DNA of 64,000 nucleotides from an uncultured Alistipes sp. Lineage in GTDB: Bacteria; Bacteroidota; Bacteroidia; Bacteroidales; Rikenellaceae. The notes beneath the pieces were generated by a model. The model was not told the DNA's origin, made no database searches, and saw only the letters and a list, made by a program, of their open reading frames with translations. Shown one piece after another: positions 27,425 through 38,300 of this stretch. Made by a program: the position numbers and the translations under genes. The stretch lies in the NCBI GenBank assembly GCA_944323075.1, contig CALURC010000016.1:647446-711445 (forward strand), given 5' to 3'. The first letter of the stretch is position 1. Every line of letters starts with the position of its first letter.

Positions 27425-27448
27425 GGGGGACGGTAAGTCCCCCCTTTT
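27425..27448 (+). terminator. Leader hairpin with U-run ahead of rimP (possible attenuator)
   Basis: GGGGGAC (27425-27431) pairs with GTCCCCC (27437-27443), followed by CTTTTG. It lies only a few bases after the predicted transcription start and 28 bases before the rimP ATG, so it is inside the leader of its own operon. It has the form of an intrinsic terminator. It may control readthrough into rimP-nusA-infB, or only stop lpxA transcripts that read through. Confidence 0.6.
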
Positions 27449-27475
27449 GTTACCCATAAAATACTTGTCGGAACC

Positions 27476-27943
27476 ATGATCGATACGGAACGAATAAAAG
27501 CTATCATCGAAGAGCAGTTTCAAGGAACAGACCTGTTCTTGGTCGGGATTAAACAAAATACGGCAAACGAAATCGAGATTACCGTCGATAGCGACACTTC
27601 CGTGGACATTGACACCTGCGCGAGTCTGACACGTAAAATCAATGAAGCGTTTGATCGGGAAGAAGAGGATTTTTCGTTAACAGTCATGTCTGCAGGAATC
27701 GGACAACCGCTCGTTCTACCCCGCCAATACATGAAAATGATCGGGAAAGAGGTAGAAGTCGTACTGAAAGACGGGACCAAGATTACCGCAACATTGAAAG
27801 ACTTTGCTGATGACACACTGCTTCTTTCGTATACGGAAAAGGTCGCTGTAGAAGGAAAAAAACGCAAGGTAACGACAGAAGTCGAACGGAGCATCTCGCG
27901 GTCTGACATTAAAACGACAAAAGAATATTTGAGCTTCAAATAG
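27476..27943 (+). CDS. rimP: Ribosome maturation factor RimP
   Basis: A 155-residue cytoplasmic protein needed for assembly of the small ribosomal subunit. The N-terminal alpha/beta domain (EIEITVDSDTSVDIDTCASL) and the C-terminal SH3-like domain (MIGKEVEVVLKDGTKITATL) follow the family. It leads the rimP-nusA-infB operon, an order kept across most bacteria. Confidence 0.94.
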   Translation: MIDTERIKAIIEEQFQGTDLFLVGIKQNTANEIEITVDSDTSVDIDTCASLTRKINEAFDREEEDFSLTVMSAGIGQPLVLPRQYMKMIGKEVEVVLKDGTKITATLKDFADDTLLLSYTEKVAVEGKKRKVTTEVERSISRSDIKTTKEYLSFK

Positions 27944-28041
27944 ATTGAAGGTAGCACGAAAATAGATCACTGAATATAAAAACAACAGGTCATCGCTGGA
28001 CAAAACAGGCAGACCTATAAAATTTTCATTAGTACAAAACT

Positions 28042-29454
28042 ATGGACAATCTCAACCTCGTGAACACGTTTGCGGAATTCAAGGAGTTGAAAAACATCGA
28101 CAAAAGTACCATGATCGGTGTGCTTGAAGACGTGTTCCGCCACTTGTTGATCAAGACGTACGAAACCGACGAGAATTTCGACGTAATCATCAATCCGGAG
28201 AAAGGGGATCTCGAAATATGGAGAAACCGCACCGTCGTCGAAGACGGTATGGTCGAAAACCCAAACCAACAGATCTCATTGAGCGATGCGCGAAAAATCG
28301 ACTCGACGTATGAAGTAGGCGAAGAGGTTGCCGAAGAGATTAAGCTCGCCAGCTTTGGTCGTCGGGCCGTATTGTCGTTACGCCAGAATCTTGCATCACG
28401 CATTCTGGATCTCGAAAAGGCCAGCTTGTTCAATAAATACACCGAAAAAGTAGGTGAGATCATTACAGGAGAAGTATACCAGACTTGGAAAAAAGAGATT
28501 CTTGTCCTCGATGATGAAGACAACGAACTGATTCTCCCGAAACAGGAACAGATTCCCAATGACTTCTTCCGCAAAGGAGACAGCATCAAAGCTATTGTTT
28601 CCCGAGTAGAAATGAGAAACAACAATCCCTACATTGTTCTATCTCGTACCGCTCCGGAATTCCTCGAACGGTTGTTCGAGATGGAGGTTCCGGAAATTTA
28701 CGACGGACTCATCACCATCAAAAAAATTGTCCGTATCCCGGGTGAACGCGCAAAAGTCGCTGTCGAATCATACGACGACCGTATCGATCCGGTAGGAGCC
28801 TGCGTAGGTATGAAGGGTTCCCGAATCTATTCAATCGTCAAAGAGCTCCGCAACGAGAATATCGACGTGGTAAACTACACGACCAATACGCAACTGTTCA
28901 TACAACGCGCTCTGAATCCGGCTAAAATCTCTTCGATCAAAATCAACGAAGAATCGAAAACAGCAGCCATCTACCTCAAGCCCAACGAGGTTTCGTTGGC
29001 AATCGGTAAAGGAGGTCTGAACATTCGTTTGGCCAGTATGCTGACCGGATACGACATCGATGTCTACCGCGAACTGGAAGACGAAGATGTATCCCTGGAC
29101 GAATTCAAAGACCGCATCGACGGCTGGATCATCGACAAGCTCAAAAGTATCGGTTGCGATACGGTGAAGAGTACTCTTGTTCTGTCGGCTGACGAACTGG
29201 CTAAACGCTCCGATTTAGAGATCGAAACAGCTCAGGAAATTATCAACATCCTGCAGTCCGAAAACGAAGATGTAGAGCTCGACGAATTCCGCGACGAGAT
29301 CGACGAACAAATCATCGACAAGCTCAAACAGGCCGGACTCTCTACGGCCAAAAGCGTTATCGATCTTCCGACCGATGAATTGATCAAACGGACCGGTCTT
29401 GACGAAAAGACCCTGAACGAAGTAATCGATATTCTGAAATCTGAATTCGAATAA
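28042..29454 (+). CDS. nusA: Transcription termination/antitermination factor NusA with duplicated C-terminal repeat
   Basis: A 470-residue RNA-polymerase-associated factor. The N-terminal domain is followed by S1 and two KH domains (VGACVGMKGSRI and LAIGKGGLNIRLA). The C-terminus has two tandem copies of an acidic helix-hairpin-helix-like unit: residues 346-406 and 407-470, each beginning with an acidic run and xLDEFxDxID and containing IIDKLK and a late EII/EVI segment. Many Bacteroidota NusA proteins end after one such unit, so this one looks extended by a duplication. It lies between rimP and infB. Confidence 0.95.
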   Translation: MDNLNLVNTFAEFKELKNIDKSTMIGVLEDVFRHLLIKTYETDENFDVIINPEKGDLEIWRNRTVVEDGMVENPNQQISLSDARKIDSTYEVGEEVAEEIKLASFGRRAVLSLRQNLASRILDLEKASLFNKYTEKVGEIITGEVYQTWKKEILVLDDEDNELILPKQEQIPNDFFRKGDSIKAIVSRVEMRNNNPYIVLSRTAPEFLERLFEMEVPEIYDGLITIKKIVRIPGERAKVAVESYDDRIDPVGACVGMKGSRIYSIVKELRNENIDVVNYTTNTQLFIQRALNPAKISSIKINEESKTAAIYLKPNEVSLAIGKGGLNIRLASMLTGYDIDVYRELEDEDVSLDEFKDRIDGWIIDKLKSIGCDTVKSTLVLSADELAKRSDLEIETAQEIINILQSENEDVELDEFRDEIDEQIIDKLKQAGLSTAKSVIDLPTDELIKRTGLDEKTLNEVIDILKSEFE

Positions 29455-29537
29455 CACCCGTACACAACATCTCATACGAATCCCTCTAACACACCGATAA
29501 CGCAGAAACAATCCGAACCCGTAAAAAAAAGTACAAT

Positions 29538-32366
29538 ATGCCAAACGAAAAAAGACTTAGACTCCATCAAGTTGCCAGAGAATTAAAAGTGGGACAAACA
29601 ACGATCATCGAATTCCTCGATAAAAAAGGGATAAAGGTGGACAAAAGCCCCAGTTCAATCATAGAGCCGGCGGTCTATGCCATTTTGGATAAAGAGTTCG
29701 GAAGCAACAAACAGATCGAGAAAGTCAATATACGGGAAAAGATCAATCTCAAACACGAAACCGTATCGTTAGGGGATAAGAAGGAAGGTCCGACCTCTTC
29801 GTCGGACGATGGTTCGGATTTCAAAAACGAAGTAATTATCAAAAGCGGAGTTATTAGCGTCAAAGACGAAGTATCTCCGATTGCCGCACCTAAAATTTTA
29901 GGAAAAATCGATTTGTCAAACAACGGAAAGAAAAAACATTCTTCTCCAACACAACCCGCTGAGAAGAAAACGGAACCGACTCCGCAGATCCGAGTAGAAA
30001 AGGTTGAGCTCGAGAAAAAAGAGGAGAAAAAACAGGTCGATACGCAGCCGGTAGAGGAGAAAATGAAACCGAATGTAGAAGCTCAACCTGCTGTCAACGT
30101 CCCGACTCCGGCAGAAACAAAGCCGGAAGTCATCATTCAAAGCCAGACTTACGATGAACGAATGGCTGCTGATGAGAGCAATTTATTCCGTCCGGGAGAC
30201 GTAACCAAACTCTCTGGGCCCAAGGTACTCGGGAAGATCGATGTCAAATCGTTCGAAAAGAAAAAAGGTGATGAGAGTCATCGCAAACGTGAAAAACGGA
30301 AACGAATTGCCAAAGACAAGATCGATATTACCCAAAAACAGAATCAGCCCGGAGCAAAAGATAATACTCGCAAAACAGACAACACGGCGAACGCTGCTCA
30401 AGGCGGGAAAAATGTAGCCAAAGAGAAACGTAAAGCCAAAGCACCCAAACCGGCTGTCAAGGTCGAAATCAGCGAGGAAGAGGTACAAAAGCAAATCAAA
30501 GACACATTGGCTCGACTGACGGCTAAAGGCCCCAAATTCAAAACGGCCAAACACCGCCGCGACAAACGAGAAGCTGTTTCAGCTCGACTCAACGAAGAAA
30601 TCGAACGTCAGGAACAGGAGAAGAGTGTACTGAAGGTGACCGAGTTTGTCACCGTCAGTGAATTGGCAACCATGATGAACGTCAGCGTCAACGATGTGAT
30701 CACCGTTTGTATGAACCTGGGGCTGATGGTTTCGATCAACCAACGACTCGATGCCGAAGCTCTGGTCATTGTCGCAGAAGAGTTCGGTTTCAAAGTCGAA
30801 TTTGTTTCGGTTGAGATTCAGGAAGCAATCGATACAGAGGTCGACAAGGAAGAAGATCTCGTTCCGCGTCCTCCGATCGTTACGGTCATGGGACACGTCG
30901 ACCACGGTAAAACCTCGTTGCTCGACAACATCCGAAAAACGAATGTCATCGCGGGCGAAGCCGGAGGTATTACCCAACACATCGGAGCGTACAGCGTAAC
31001 GCTGGATGACGGTAGGAAAATCACCTTCCTCGATACTCCGGGGCACGAGGCATTTACAGCCATGCGTGCACGTGGTGCAAAAATCACCGACGTAGCGATC
31101 ATCATCGTGGCTGCCGACGACAACGTCATGCCGCAGACGGTCGAAGCAATCAACCACGCCGCAGCCGCTCAAGTACCGATCGTATTCGCTATCAACAAGA
31201 TCGATAAACCCGGAGCCAATCCGGAACGAATCAAGGAGGAGTTGGCTGCAATGAACTATCTGGTTGAAGATTGGGGTGGAAAATACCAATGCCAAGAGAT
31301 TTCCGCAAAGCAAGGTATTAACCTCGACAAACTTCTTGAAAAAGTTTTGCTTGAAGCCGAATTCCTCGATCTGAAAGCCAATCCGAACCGTAAGGCCCAA
31401 GGTGCAGTCATAGAATCGACATTGGACAAAGGCCGTGGTTACGTAGCTACGGTTTTGGTAGAAAATGGAACATTACATGTCGGAGATGTCATGCTGTCTG
31501 GAATTCATACCGGACGCGTCAAAGCAATGTTCAACGAACGAGGCACTCGGATTACAGAAGCTCCGCCATCCACTCCTGTTCTTGTATTGGGTCTCAACGG
31601 CGCCCCTCAGGCTGGAGATACATTCAATGTAATGGACGACGAACGGTCGGCCCGCGACATTGCCAACAAACGGGAACAATTGCAACGCATGCAAGGATTG
31701 CGAACCCAAAAGCACATCACATTGGACGAAATCGGACGTCGTATTGCCATTGGCAACTTCAAAGAGCTAAATATTATCATCAAAGGCGACGTAGACGGTT
31801 CGATCGAGGCTATGGCCGACTCGTTAATCAAACTCTCGAAAGAGGAGGTCGAAGTCAATGTCATCCACAAAGCCGTAGGACCAATCTCCGAATCGGATGT
31901 TTTGCTGGCTGCAGCCTCTAATGCCGTAATTGTCGGATTCCAGGTACGACCTTCAGCTTCTGCCCGTAAATTAGCAGAAAAAGAAGAGATCGAAATCCGA
32001 CTCTACTCGATCATCTATGATGCAATCAATGATATCAAGGATGCAATTGAAGGTATGCTTGCTCCTGTGATGAAAGAAGAGATCGTATGCTCAGTTGAAG
32101 TAATGGAAGTCTTCAAAATATCGAAGGTCGGTACCGTTGCGGGATGTCTGGTGCGAGAAGGCAAAATAACCCGAAACACCAATGTGCGTGTTATCCGTGA
32201 CGGTATTGTCGTATATACAGGCAAACTCGGATCTCTGAAACGGTTCAAAGACGATGTCAAAGAGGTCACCTCCGGTCTTGAATGCGGCCTGAACATCGAA
32301 AACTACAACGACATCCACATCGGTGATATTGTCGAAGGATACGAGCAAGTCGAAGCAAAAAAATAA
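29538..32366 (+). CDS. infB: Translation initiation factor IF-2
   Basis: A 942-residue GTPase that places initiator tRNA on the ribosome. The first 350 residues are a long charged linker rich in Lys and Glu; an IF-2 N-terminal helical domain is at the very start ([20 protein letters not shown]). The G domain begins with GHVDHGKT at 452-459, followed by DTPGHEAF and NKID, then domains II to IV. Last gene of the operon, ended by a strong terminator. Confidence 0.97.
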   Translation: MPNEKRLRLHQVARELKVGQTTIIEFLDKKGIKVDKSPSSIIEPAVYAILDKEFGSNKQIEKVNIREKINLKHETVSLGDKKEGPTSSSDDGSDFKNEVIIKSGVISVKDEVSPIAAPKILGKIDLSNNGKKKHSSPTQPAEKKTEPTPQIRVEKVELEKKEEKKQVDTQPVEEKMKPNVEAQPAVNVPTPAETKPEVIIQSQTYDERMAADESNLFRPGDVTKLSGPKVLGKIDVKSFEKKKGDESHRKREKRKRIAKDKIDITQKQNQPGAKDNTRKTDNTANAAQGGKNVAKEKRKAKAPKPAVKVEISEEEVQKQIKDTLARLTAKGPKFKTAKHRRDKREAVSARLNEEIERQEQEKSVLKVTEFVTVSELATMMNVSVNDVITVCMNLGLMVSINQRLDAEALVIVAEEFGFKVEFVSVEIQEAIDTEVDKEEDLVPRPPIVTVMGHVDHGKTSLLDNIRKTNVIAGEAGGITQHIGAYSVTLDDGRKITFLDTPGHEAFTAMRARGAKITDVAIIIVAADDNVMPQTVEAINHAAAAQVPIVFAINKIDKPGANPERIKEELAAMNYLVEDWGGKYQCQEISAKQGINLDKLLEKVLLEAEFLDLKANPNRKAQGAVIESTLDKGRGYVATVLVENGTLHVGDVMLSGIHTGRVKAMFNERGTRITEAPPSTPVLVLGLNGAPQAGDTFNVMDDERSARDIANKREQLQRMQGLRTQKHITLDEIGRRIAIGNFKELNIIIKGDVDGSIEAMADSLIKLSKEEVEVNVIHKAVGPISESDVLLAAASNAVIVGFQVRPSASARKLAEKEEIEIRLYSIIYDAINDIKDAIEGMLAPVMKEEIVCSVEVMEVFKISKVGTVAGCLVREGKITRNTNVRVIRDGIVVYTGKLGSLKRFKDDVKEVTSGLECGLNIENYNDIHIGDIVEGYEQVEAKK

Positions 32367-32380
32367 TGGAACACTATACA

Positions 32381-32424
32381 AAAGTCAAAAGGCTTACTGG
32401 TTATCAGTAAGCCTTTTGACTTTT
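32381..32424 (+). terminator. Strong terminator after infB
   Basis: Perfect 19-base stem: 32381-32399 with 32405-32423, 5-base loop, followed by T. It ends the rimP-nusA-infB operon. Confidence 0.93.
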
Positions 32425-32714
32425 CTTAATTGATCGTTTTTGATGATCGTTTTATCACTCACTCTTCTCGTCTACTATTGTTTCACAACAACTAAATAAT
32501 CTGTTTTTTCTAAAAATGCTTTTTTTTTCAACATTTTTCTCTAACTTTGAAGAGAAATCGAGCGTGGAATCCGTCGACACATATCGAACTCAATTAAGCG
32601 GTTTTTTAACAAAAGCCTTTTTTTTGAAAGCATTCCGTGTACGGTACCGGAACACGTTTCAATAAGCTGAATACAGAAAACTTTTACTATAAATTACTAA
32701 TCTATTCGGTTAAT
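32425..32714. other. Non-coding AT-rich interval
   Basis: About 290 bases between the infB terminator and the oxidoreductase gene (348 with the terminator). It contains T-rich tracts and one good -7 element at 32542-32549. I see no gene or RNA structure that I can name; the 5' leader of the downstream gene would be long, about 160 bases. Confidence 0.5.
32542..32549 (+). promoter_or_regulatory. -7 element for the Gfo/Idh/MocA gene
   Basis: TAACTTTG fits TAnnTTTG. The ATG is about 165 bases downstream, so the leader is unusually long for this window. Confidence 0.4.
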
Positions 32715-34154
32715 ATGAATTCGAACGAACTTTCGAGGAGAGAATTTCTGAAAAGAATTCTCGCATTGTCTGCAGCAGCGGCAATGCCTACCATCCTCAC
32801 AAAAAACACACTGACAGCTGCTCGTCCGAAGCCCCGAATCGTTGGTCCGAACGAACGGGTCAATCTGGCTTGTTGCGGAATCGGAAACCAGGGCCTTTTC
32901 GACATCCGTGAGCTCTACAAAACAGGAGACGCGAATATCGTTGCCTTCTGCGACGTCGACATGGGAGCAAAACACACGCTTCCTATTCTACAACAATTCC
33001 CCAACGTACCTCGCTTCCAAGATTTTCGAACTATGTTCGATAAAATGGGAAGTCAGATCGATGCCGTTCTGGTCAGTGTCCCCGACTTTTCCCACTTCCC
33101 GATCTCCATGCTTGCCATGTCGGAAGGAAAACACGTTTTTGTCGAAAAACCGATGGGCCGTACCTTCTACGAGGTGGAACTGATGATGAAAGCCGCTAAA
33201 AAATATAAAGTCGTTACCCAAATGGGTAATCAGGGCCACTCCGAAGCAAACTATTTCCAATTCAAGGCTTGGACCGAAGCCGGAATTATCAAAGACGTAA
33301 CGGCAATCACGGCCCACATGAACGGTGCGAGAAGATGGCACGGTTGGGATACCAATATCCACAGCTATCCTCCGGGACAACCCATTCCCGAAACGCTCGA
33401 TTGGAACGTTTGGTTGACAACAGCCAAGTTCCACGAATACAATAAGGACTATGTCAACGGACAATGGCGTTGCTGGTATGATTTTGGTATGGGCGCATTG
33501 GGCGACTGGGGAGCACACATTCTCGACACAGCCCACCAATTCCTCGAGCTGGGTCTTCCTTACGAAGTAGATCCGGTACGTATCGACGGACACAACAGCT
33601 TCTTCTTCCCACAGGCCTCTACACTGAAATTCAAGTTCGCGGAACGGGGCAATATGCCACCGGTCGAAGTGACTTGGTATGAGGGACAGAAGAACATTCC
33701 GCCCGTCCCGGAAGGATATGGTGTATCCGAATTGGACCCCAACATTCCACCTCCAAGCAATGGTCAACTGCAACCGGCACAGCTTAATCCTGGTAAGATC
33801 ATATACAGTAAAGAACTGACCTTCAAAGGCGGTTCACACGGCAGTACGTTATCGATCATACCGGAGGAGAAAGCCAAAGAGATGGCTTCGCAACTGCCGG
33901 AAGTTCCGCCCAGCCCGTCGAACCATTACAAAAACTTCCTGTTGGCCTGCAAAGGACAAGAGGAGACCCGTTCTCCCTTTAGTATTGCAGGTCCGCTGTG
34001 CCAAGTATTCAATCTGGGTGTATTGGCTCAACGTCTCAACACGAAATTGCTGTTCGACACGAAGAAAAAACAGATCACAAATAACGAAACTGCAAACAAC
34101 CTGCTCCGGGAAATGACTCCGAGAGACGGTTGGGAGGAATTCTATAAACTATAA
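32715..34154 (+). CDS. Gfo/Idh/MocA family oxidoreductase with twin-arginine signal
   Basis: A 479-residue protein with a Tat-type signal (SRREFLKRILALSAAAAMP, RR at residues 8-9), so it is probably exported folded with its NAD(P) cofactor. The Rossmann motif reads LACCGIGNQG, and the family motif HVFVEKPMGRTFYE with the EKP triad is clear. The C-terminal part is of the Bacteroidota type. Such exported enzymes act on sugars, inositols or glycosides, some by an NAD-dependent hydrolysis (GH109); the substrate here is unknown. Start at 32715 is fixed by the Tat signal. Confidence 0.9.
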   Translation: MNSNELSRREFLKRILALSAAAAMPTILTKNTLTAARPKPRIVGPNERVNLACCGIGNQGLFDIRELYKTGDANIVAFCDVDMGAKHTLPILQQFPNVPRFQDFRTMFDKMGSQIDAVLVSVPDFSHFPISMLAMSEGKHVFVEKPMGRTFYEVELMMKAAKKYKVVTQMGNQGHSEANYFQFKAWTEAGIIKDVTAITAHMNGARRWHGWDTNIHSYPPGQPIPETLDWNVWLTTAKFHEYNKDYVNGQWRCWYDFGMGALGDWGAHILDTAHQFLELGLPYEVDPVRIDGHNSFFFPQASTLKFKFAERGNMPPVEVTWYEGQKNIPPVPEGYGVSELDPNIPPPSNGQLQPAQLNPGKIIYSKELTFKGGSHGSTLSIIPEEKAKEMASQLPEVPPSPSNHYKNFLLACKGQEETRSPFSIAGPLCQVFNLGVLAQRLNTKLLFDTKKKQITNNETANNLLREMTPRDGWEEFYKL

Positions 34155-34169
34155 AACTTTCTATTGAAT

Positions 34170-34217
34170 AAAAAAGAGGAGGAAGGATTGCGACCGCAAC
34201 ACTTCCTCCTCTTTTTT
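34170..34217. terminator. Bidirectional terminator
   Basis: Perfect 16-base stem: 34170-34185 with 34202-34217, with a further small GC-rich hairpin (TTGCG/GCAA) in the loop, A-run before and T-run after. It serves the oxidoreductase gene and tsaD, which converge. Confidence 0.92.
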
Positions 34218-34236
34218 ATTACTCCTGAACAGGCGT

Positions 34237-35259
34237 CTACATATTACTATAACGAGCAACAGGAACTACATCGAGAGATGCAAATTCATCGTGCTGATAC
34301 TTAATATAACCGGCCATGGCGATCATTGCGGCATTATCGGTCGTAAACTTAAACTCAGGAAGATAAGTTTTCCATCCTCTTTTTTCTCCCTCCTCGACGA
34401 TAGCTCGCCGCAAACCGGAATTGGCAGAAACACCTCCTGCAATAGCGATTTCGCGGATATCGTAGTATTTTGCGGCCCGGATCAATTTGACGAGTAGAAT
34501 ATCAATGATCGCAGCCTGCAAGGAAGCGCACAAGTCAGCCTTGTTGTTCTCGATAAAATCCGGCGACTCGTGAACTGCATCCCGCAAGAAATAGAGAAAC
34601 GAGGTTTTCAGTCCGCTGAAACTATAATCGAATCCGTCGACAGATGGCCGTGCAAATCGGAATCGTTTAGGATCTCCCTCCGCTGCCAGACGATCAATAA
34701 CCGGACCTGACGGATAGGGCAACCCCATCACCTTGCCACACTTGTCAAAAGCCTCACCCGCCGCATCATCGATTGTTGTTCCGACAATCTCCATCCGGTC
34801 GTAATCCTCCACACGCACAATCTGCGAGTGTCCGCCCGAAACCAGCAAACACAAAAACGGGAAAGCCGGATGAGGTAATTTCCGATCAGGCAGATCGATA
34901 AAATGTGCCGAAATATGCCCGTGCAGATGATTGACATCCATAATCGGGACATCCAGGGCCAAAGAGAGCCCTTTCGTGAAAGAGACTCCCACCATCAACG
35001 AACCGAGTAAACCAGGTCCCCGTGTAAAAGCGATTCCATCGATATCTCGGAACTCTATCCCGGCCTCTTTGATCGCTGCATCCACAACAGGAATGATGTT
35101 CTGTTGATGTGCTCGTGAAGCCAACTCGGGAATCACTCCTCCATACTTGCGATGTACCTCCTGACTGGCAATGACATTCGACAGAAGCGTTCCGCCACGC
35201 AGTACGGCAGCCGAAGTGTCATCGCATGAGGATTCGATTCCCAAAATCGTTATATCCAT
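34237..35259 (-). CDS. tsaD: tRNA N6-threonylcarbamoyladenosine transferase TsaD
   Basis: A 340-residue enzyme that transfers threonylcarbamoyl to A37 of tRNAs reading ANN codons, with TsaB and TsaE as partners encoded elsewhere. The start GIESSCDDTSAAVL and the metal-binding NHLHGHISAHF are diagnostic, as is the AGGVSANSGLR segment near residue 280. It is transcribed divergently from the tamB-like gene. Confidence 0.97.
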   Translation of the reverse strand: MDITILGIESSCDDTSAAVLRGGTLLSNVIASQEVHRKYGGVIPELASRAHQQNIIPVVDAAIKEAGIEFRDIDGIAFTRGPGLLGSLMVGVSFTKGLSLALDVPIMDVNHLHGHISAHFIDLPDRKLPHPAFPFLCLLVSGGHSQIVRVEDYDRMEIVGTTIDDAAGEAFDKCGKVMGLPYPSGPVIDRLAAEGDPKRFRFARPSVDGFDYSFSGLKTSFLYFLRDAVHESPDFIENNKADLCASLQAAIIDILLVKLIRAAKYYDIREIAIAGGVSANSGLRRAIVEEGEKRGWKTYLPEFKFTTDNAAMIAMAGYIKYQHDEFASLDVVPVARYSNM

Positions 35260-35370
35260 TTTTTCGACTTTATTATTTAAATAAATTTAGTAAACTTGTA
35301 GTTTATTTATGGGGTAACCGTACCGAAGCGGACGTCCCACACCGAAACAATACATTGTGTGCATCGTACA

Positions 35371-38300
35371 ATGGGCAAAGTTATAAAAATAATACGATCT
35401 TTTATACTCGCCGTACTTCTCGTACTGCTGCTCCTGCCCGTAGCGATCACACTGTTACTTCATGTCCGGTCGATACAAAACTATGTAGTCGATACAGGGT
35501 TAAACTATTTAAGTGAACAGGCCGAGACTCGATTCTCTGTCGAAAATGTTCGTTTCAGTCTCTTCAATCGATTTGTTTTCAATGGACTATACGTCGAAGA
35601 TTATGCAGGAGACACGCTTTTTTATGCCAAAGAGGTGGTCGTCCCGATCAAAAATCTCAATTTACTTACTGGTGCCGTATATTTAGGCGATATACGACTG
35701 AACGACGTTCAGTTCAACTTAATCCAGGACAGTACCTACCGCAGTAATCTGAAACAAATTCTCCTGAAACTCAGGAAAAAGGAGAAAAAGAAAGAGAAAA
35801 AACCATTTCGTCTCAAGGCCAGTGCCGTGCAGATTCAAAACATGGATTTTCGTCATCGGAAATACGACATACGGCCGAAAAATTACGGTGTTAACTTTAC
35901 CGATCTGGACGTACACGACTTCAACCTTGCCGTACATAACATCTCGGTTGTCAACGACAGCGTGACCCTTTCGATCGACTCGCTGCGTTTGAAAGAGCGT
36001 TGCGGCCTCGACATCCGCAACCTATCGACCGACCGATTCCGCATCTCGGGAACAGGACTGCACTTCGACAAACTGCGACTCACGACGGCCGAATCGGACG
36101 CCACTCTACCCTACCTCTATTTCGATTACGACACATGGAAGGGTTATAAAGATTTTCTACAAGAGGTAACGATCCGTTCCGAATTCACCCATTCGACAGT
36201 CAGTTTTCAGACCATCGCCTATTTCGCGCAGGGATTGAAACATTGGACAAGTGTCCTGCATAATGCATCGGGGCGGGTCGAAGGACCGGTTGCAGCACTC
36301 AGCGGCGAAGTAACTGATGCCACAATGCGTGACACCCGCATCAAACTGCAATTCGACATCACCGGATTACCTGACGTAAGACAAACCGACTTCTCATTCT
36401 ACATACAAAATTTGGAAACCCGTGCCGACGACATCTCTTACATCATAGAGGATATCACGGGTAAACCCCTGGATATCCGCAAAAAAGAGATGCTTAGCAA
36501 AGTCGGGAATATAGTATTCTCGGGACATTTCGACGGCTTGTACAATAATTTCACCTCCAATGGGGAATTGCGTACTTCTATTGGAAATGCCGACTTAAAA
36601 TTACACATAAATCCACTTGCGGGAACAACCCGGACAACCGCATTCAACGGTTCGTTAAATGTCCGCGAGTTCGGAGTCGGATCTCTGCTCAAACAAACCA
36701 AACTGGGAAAACTGACCCTCACCTCGGCCGTGCAAGGCATATGGGGACAAGATCTCAAAATGCAGGCCCACGCAGATATCCGATCTTTAGGCTACAACGA
36801 CTACACTTACCAAGGGATCGCCCTGAACGGAAACATCGAAAACAAAAAATTCACCGGTTCCATTGATTCGAAAGATCCGAATCTGACTTTTCTTTTCGAT
36901 GGAGGGCTCGATTTCAACGACTCATTACCGGCCTACAACTTCAATCTGAACCTCCAGAATGCGAATCTCGCCAAACTAAATTTCAATCAACGTGATTCCA
37001 TTTCACAGATACATTGCACGTTGAAAGCAGAAGGTTCGGGTATCCGGCTTGACGATGCGAACGGGTCTATCGAGATCAACGACATGACCTACATCAACCA
37101 CATCGACACGGTCCGGACCGGACAAATCCGCATGATCGCCGACAACAAAGGAGCCAGCAAACTGCTCGGATTCTACTCTCCTTTTGCCGACATCGAACTG
37201 AAAGGGAAATTGAGTTACGACAAAATGTTCGCCTATTTCCGCAACACGCTTGTCTCTTATCTACCCTCCATTTCAGACCGTACTCCGGAAGAGAAGATAT
37301 CCGAACCCGCCCCCAATACGGCAACATCGATCGATAACTACTACCTGCTCAATGTAAATGTCAAGGAATCCAACAATGTTGCCGGAATCTTCTACCCGGG
37401 ACTCAAACTGGCACAAGGAACAAATCTTGCCTTTCTGTTCAATCCCGAACAAAACATCTTTTCCCTTACACTAAACTCCGCACTCATCGAAACCGAAAAC
37501 TCCTTCGTTTCGAACCTGAAGGCTTCCGCAAGGAATCAGGCAGACTCAATATCGCTCTTCGTAACAGCAGAAGAGACCCTGCTACGCGGTGTGTATATGC
37601 CCGATTTTTCCGTTATCGGTGGAGCCAAAGAGAACAAAATCAATCTGGCCATGCGGTTCAACAATACGGAGAACCAAACCTACGCAATGCTCAGTACGAC
37701 CTCCACTCTATCGGTCGATTCGTTAAGCGGTCTACCGCAAACACTCATCCGGTTCAATCCATCGACATATACTTCCGGAAACCAGACATGGCGAATAGGT
37801 GCCCGTAAAATCATTATCGACTCAACCCGAACGCAGATCGATCGGTTTGCCATCGAAAGCGGTTCTCAACGTCTTTCGATTAACGGAGCTGTCTCCTCCC
37901 AAACAACAGATACGCTTCGGCTCCGACTTCAAAATTTCGACCTGCGCCCGCTCTCCAAAATCACCGGACAGAAAGGTTACAACATAGAAGGTTATACAAA
38001 CGGAACGGCAGACCTGATAGCAGTACAAGGTGACAAAATTATGAATGCCGATATCGGATTCGATTCGCTCCGAGTCAACGGTATCCCCTGGAAAGCGACA
38101 CGATTCACCTGTAACTGGGACTTCATCGCACAATACGCCCGGTTCGCACTGGTCGAACGGGAATCGGGCGACGCAATCGCTATCGGATACTATGTCCCCA
38201 ACGATCACCGGTATGCTGCAGACCTAAATATTCGCCACATAGACATGGCACTCCTTTCACCCGTATTGGAAGGCGCTTTGGATAACATAAAGGGAGCCGC

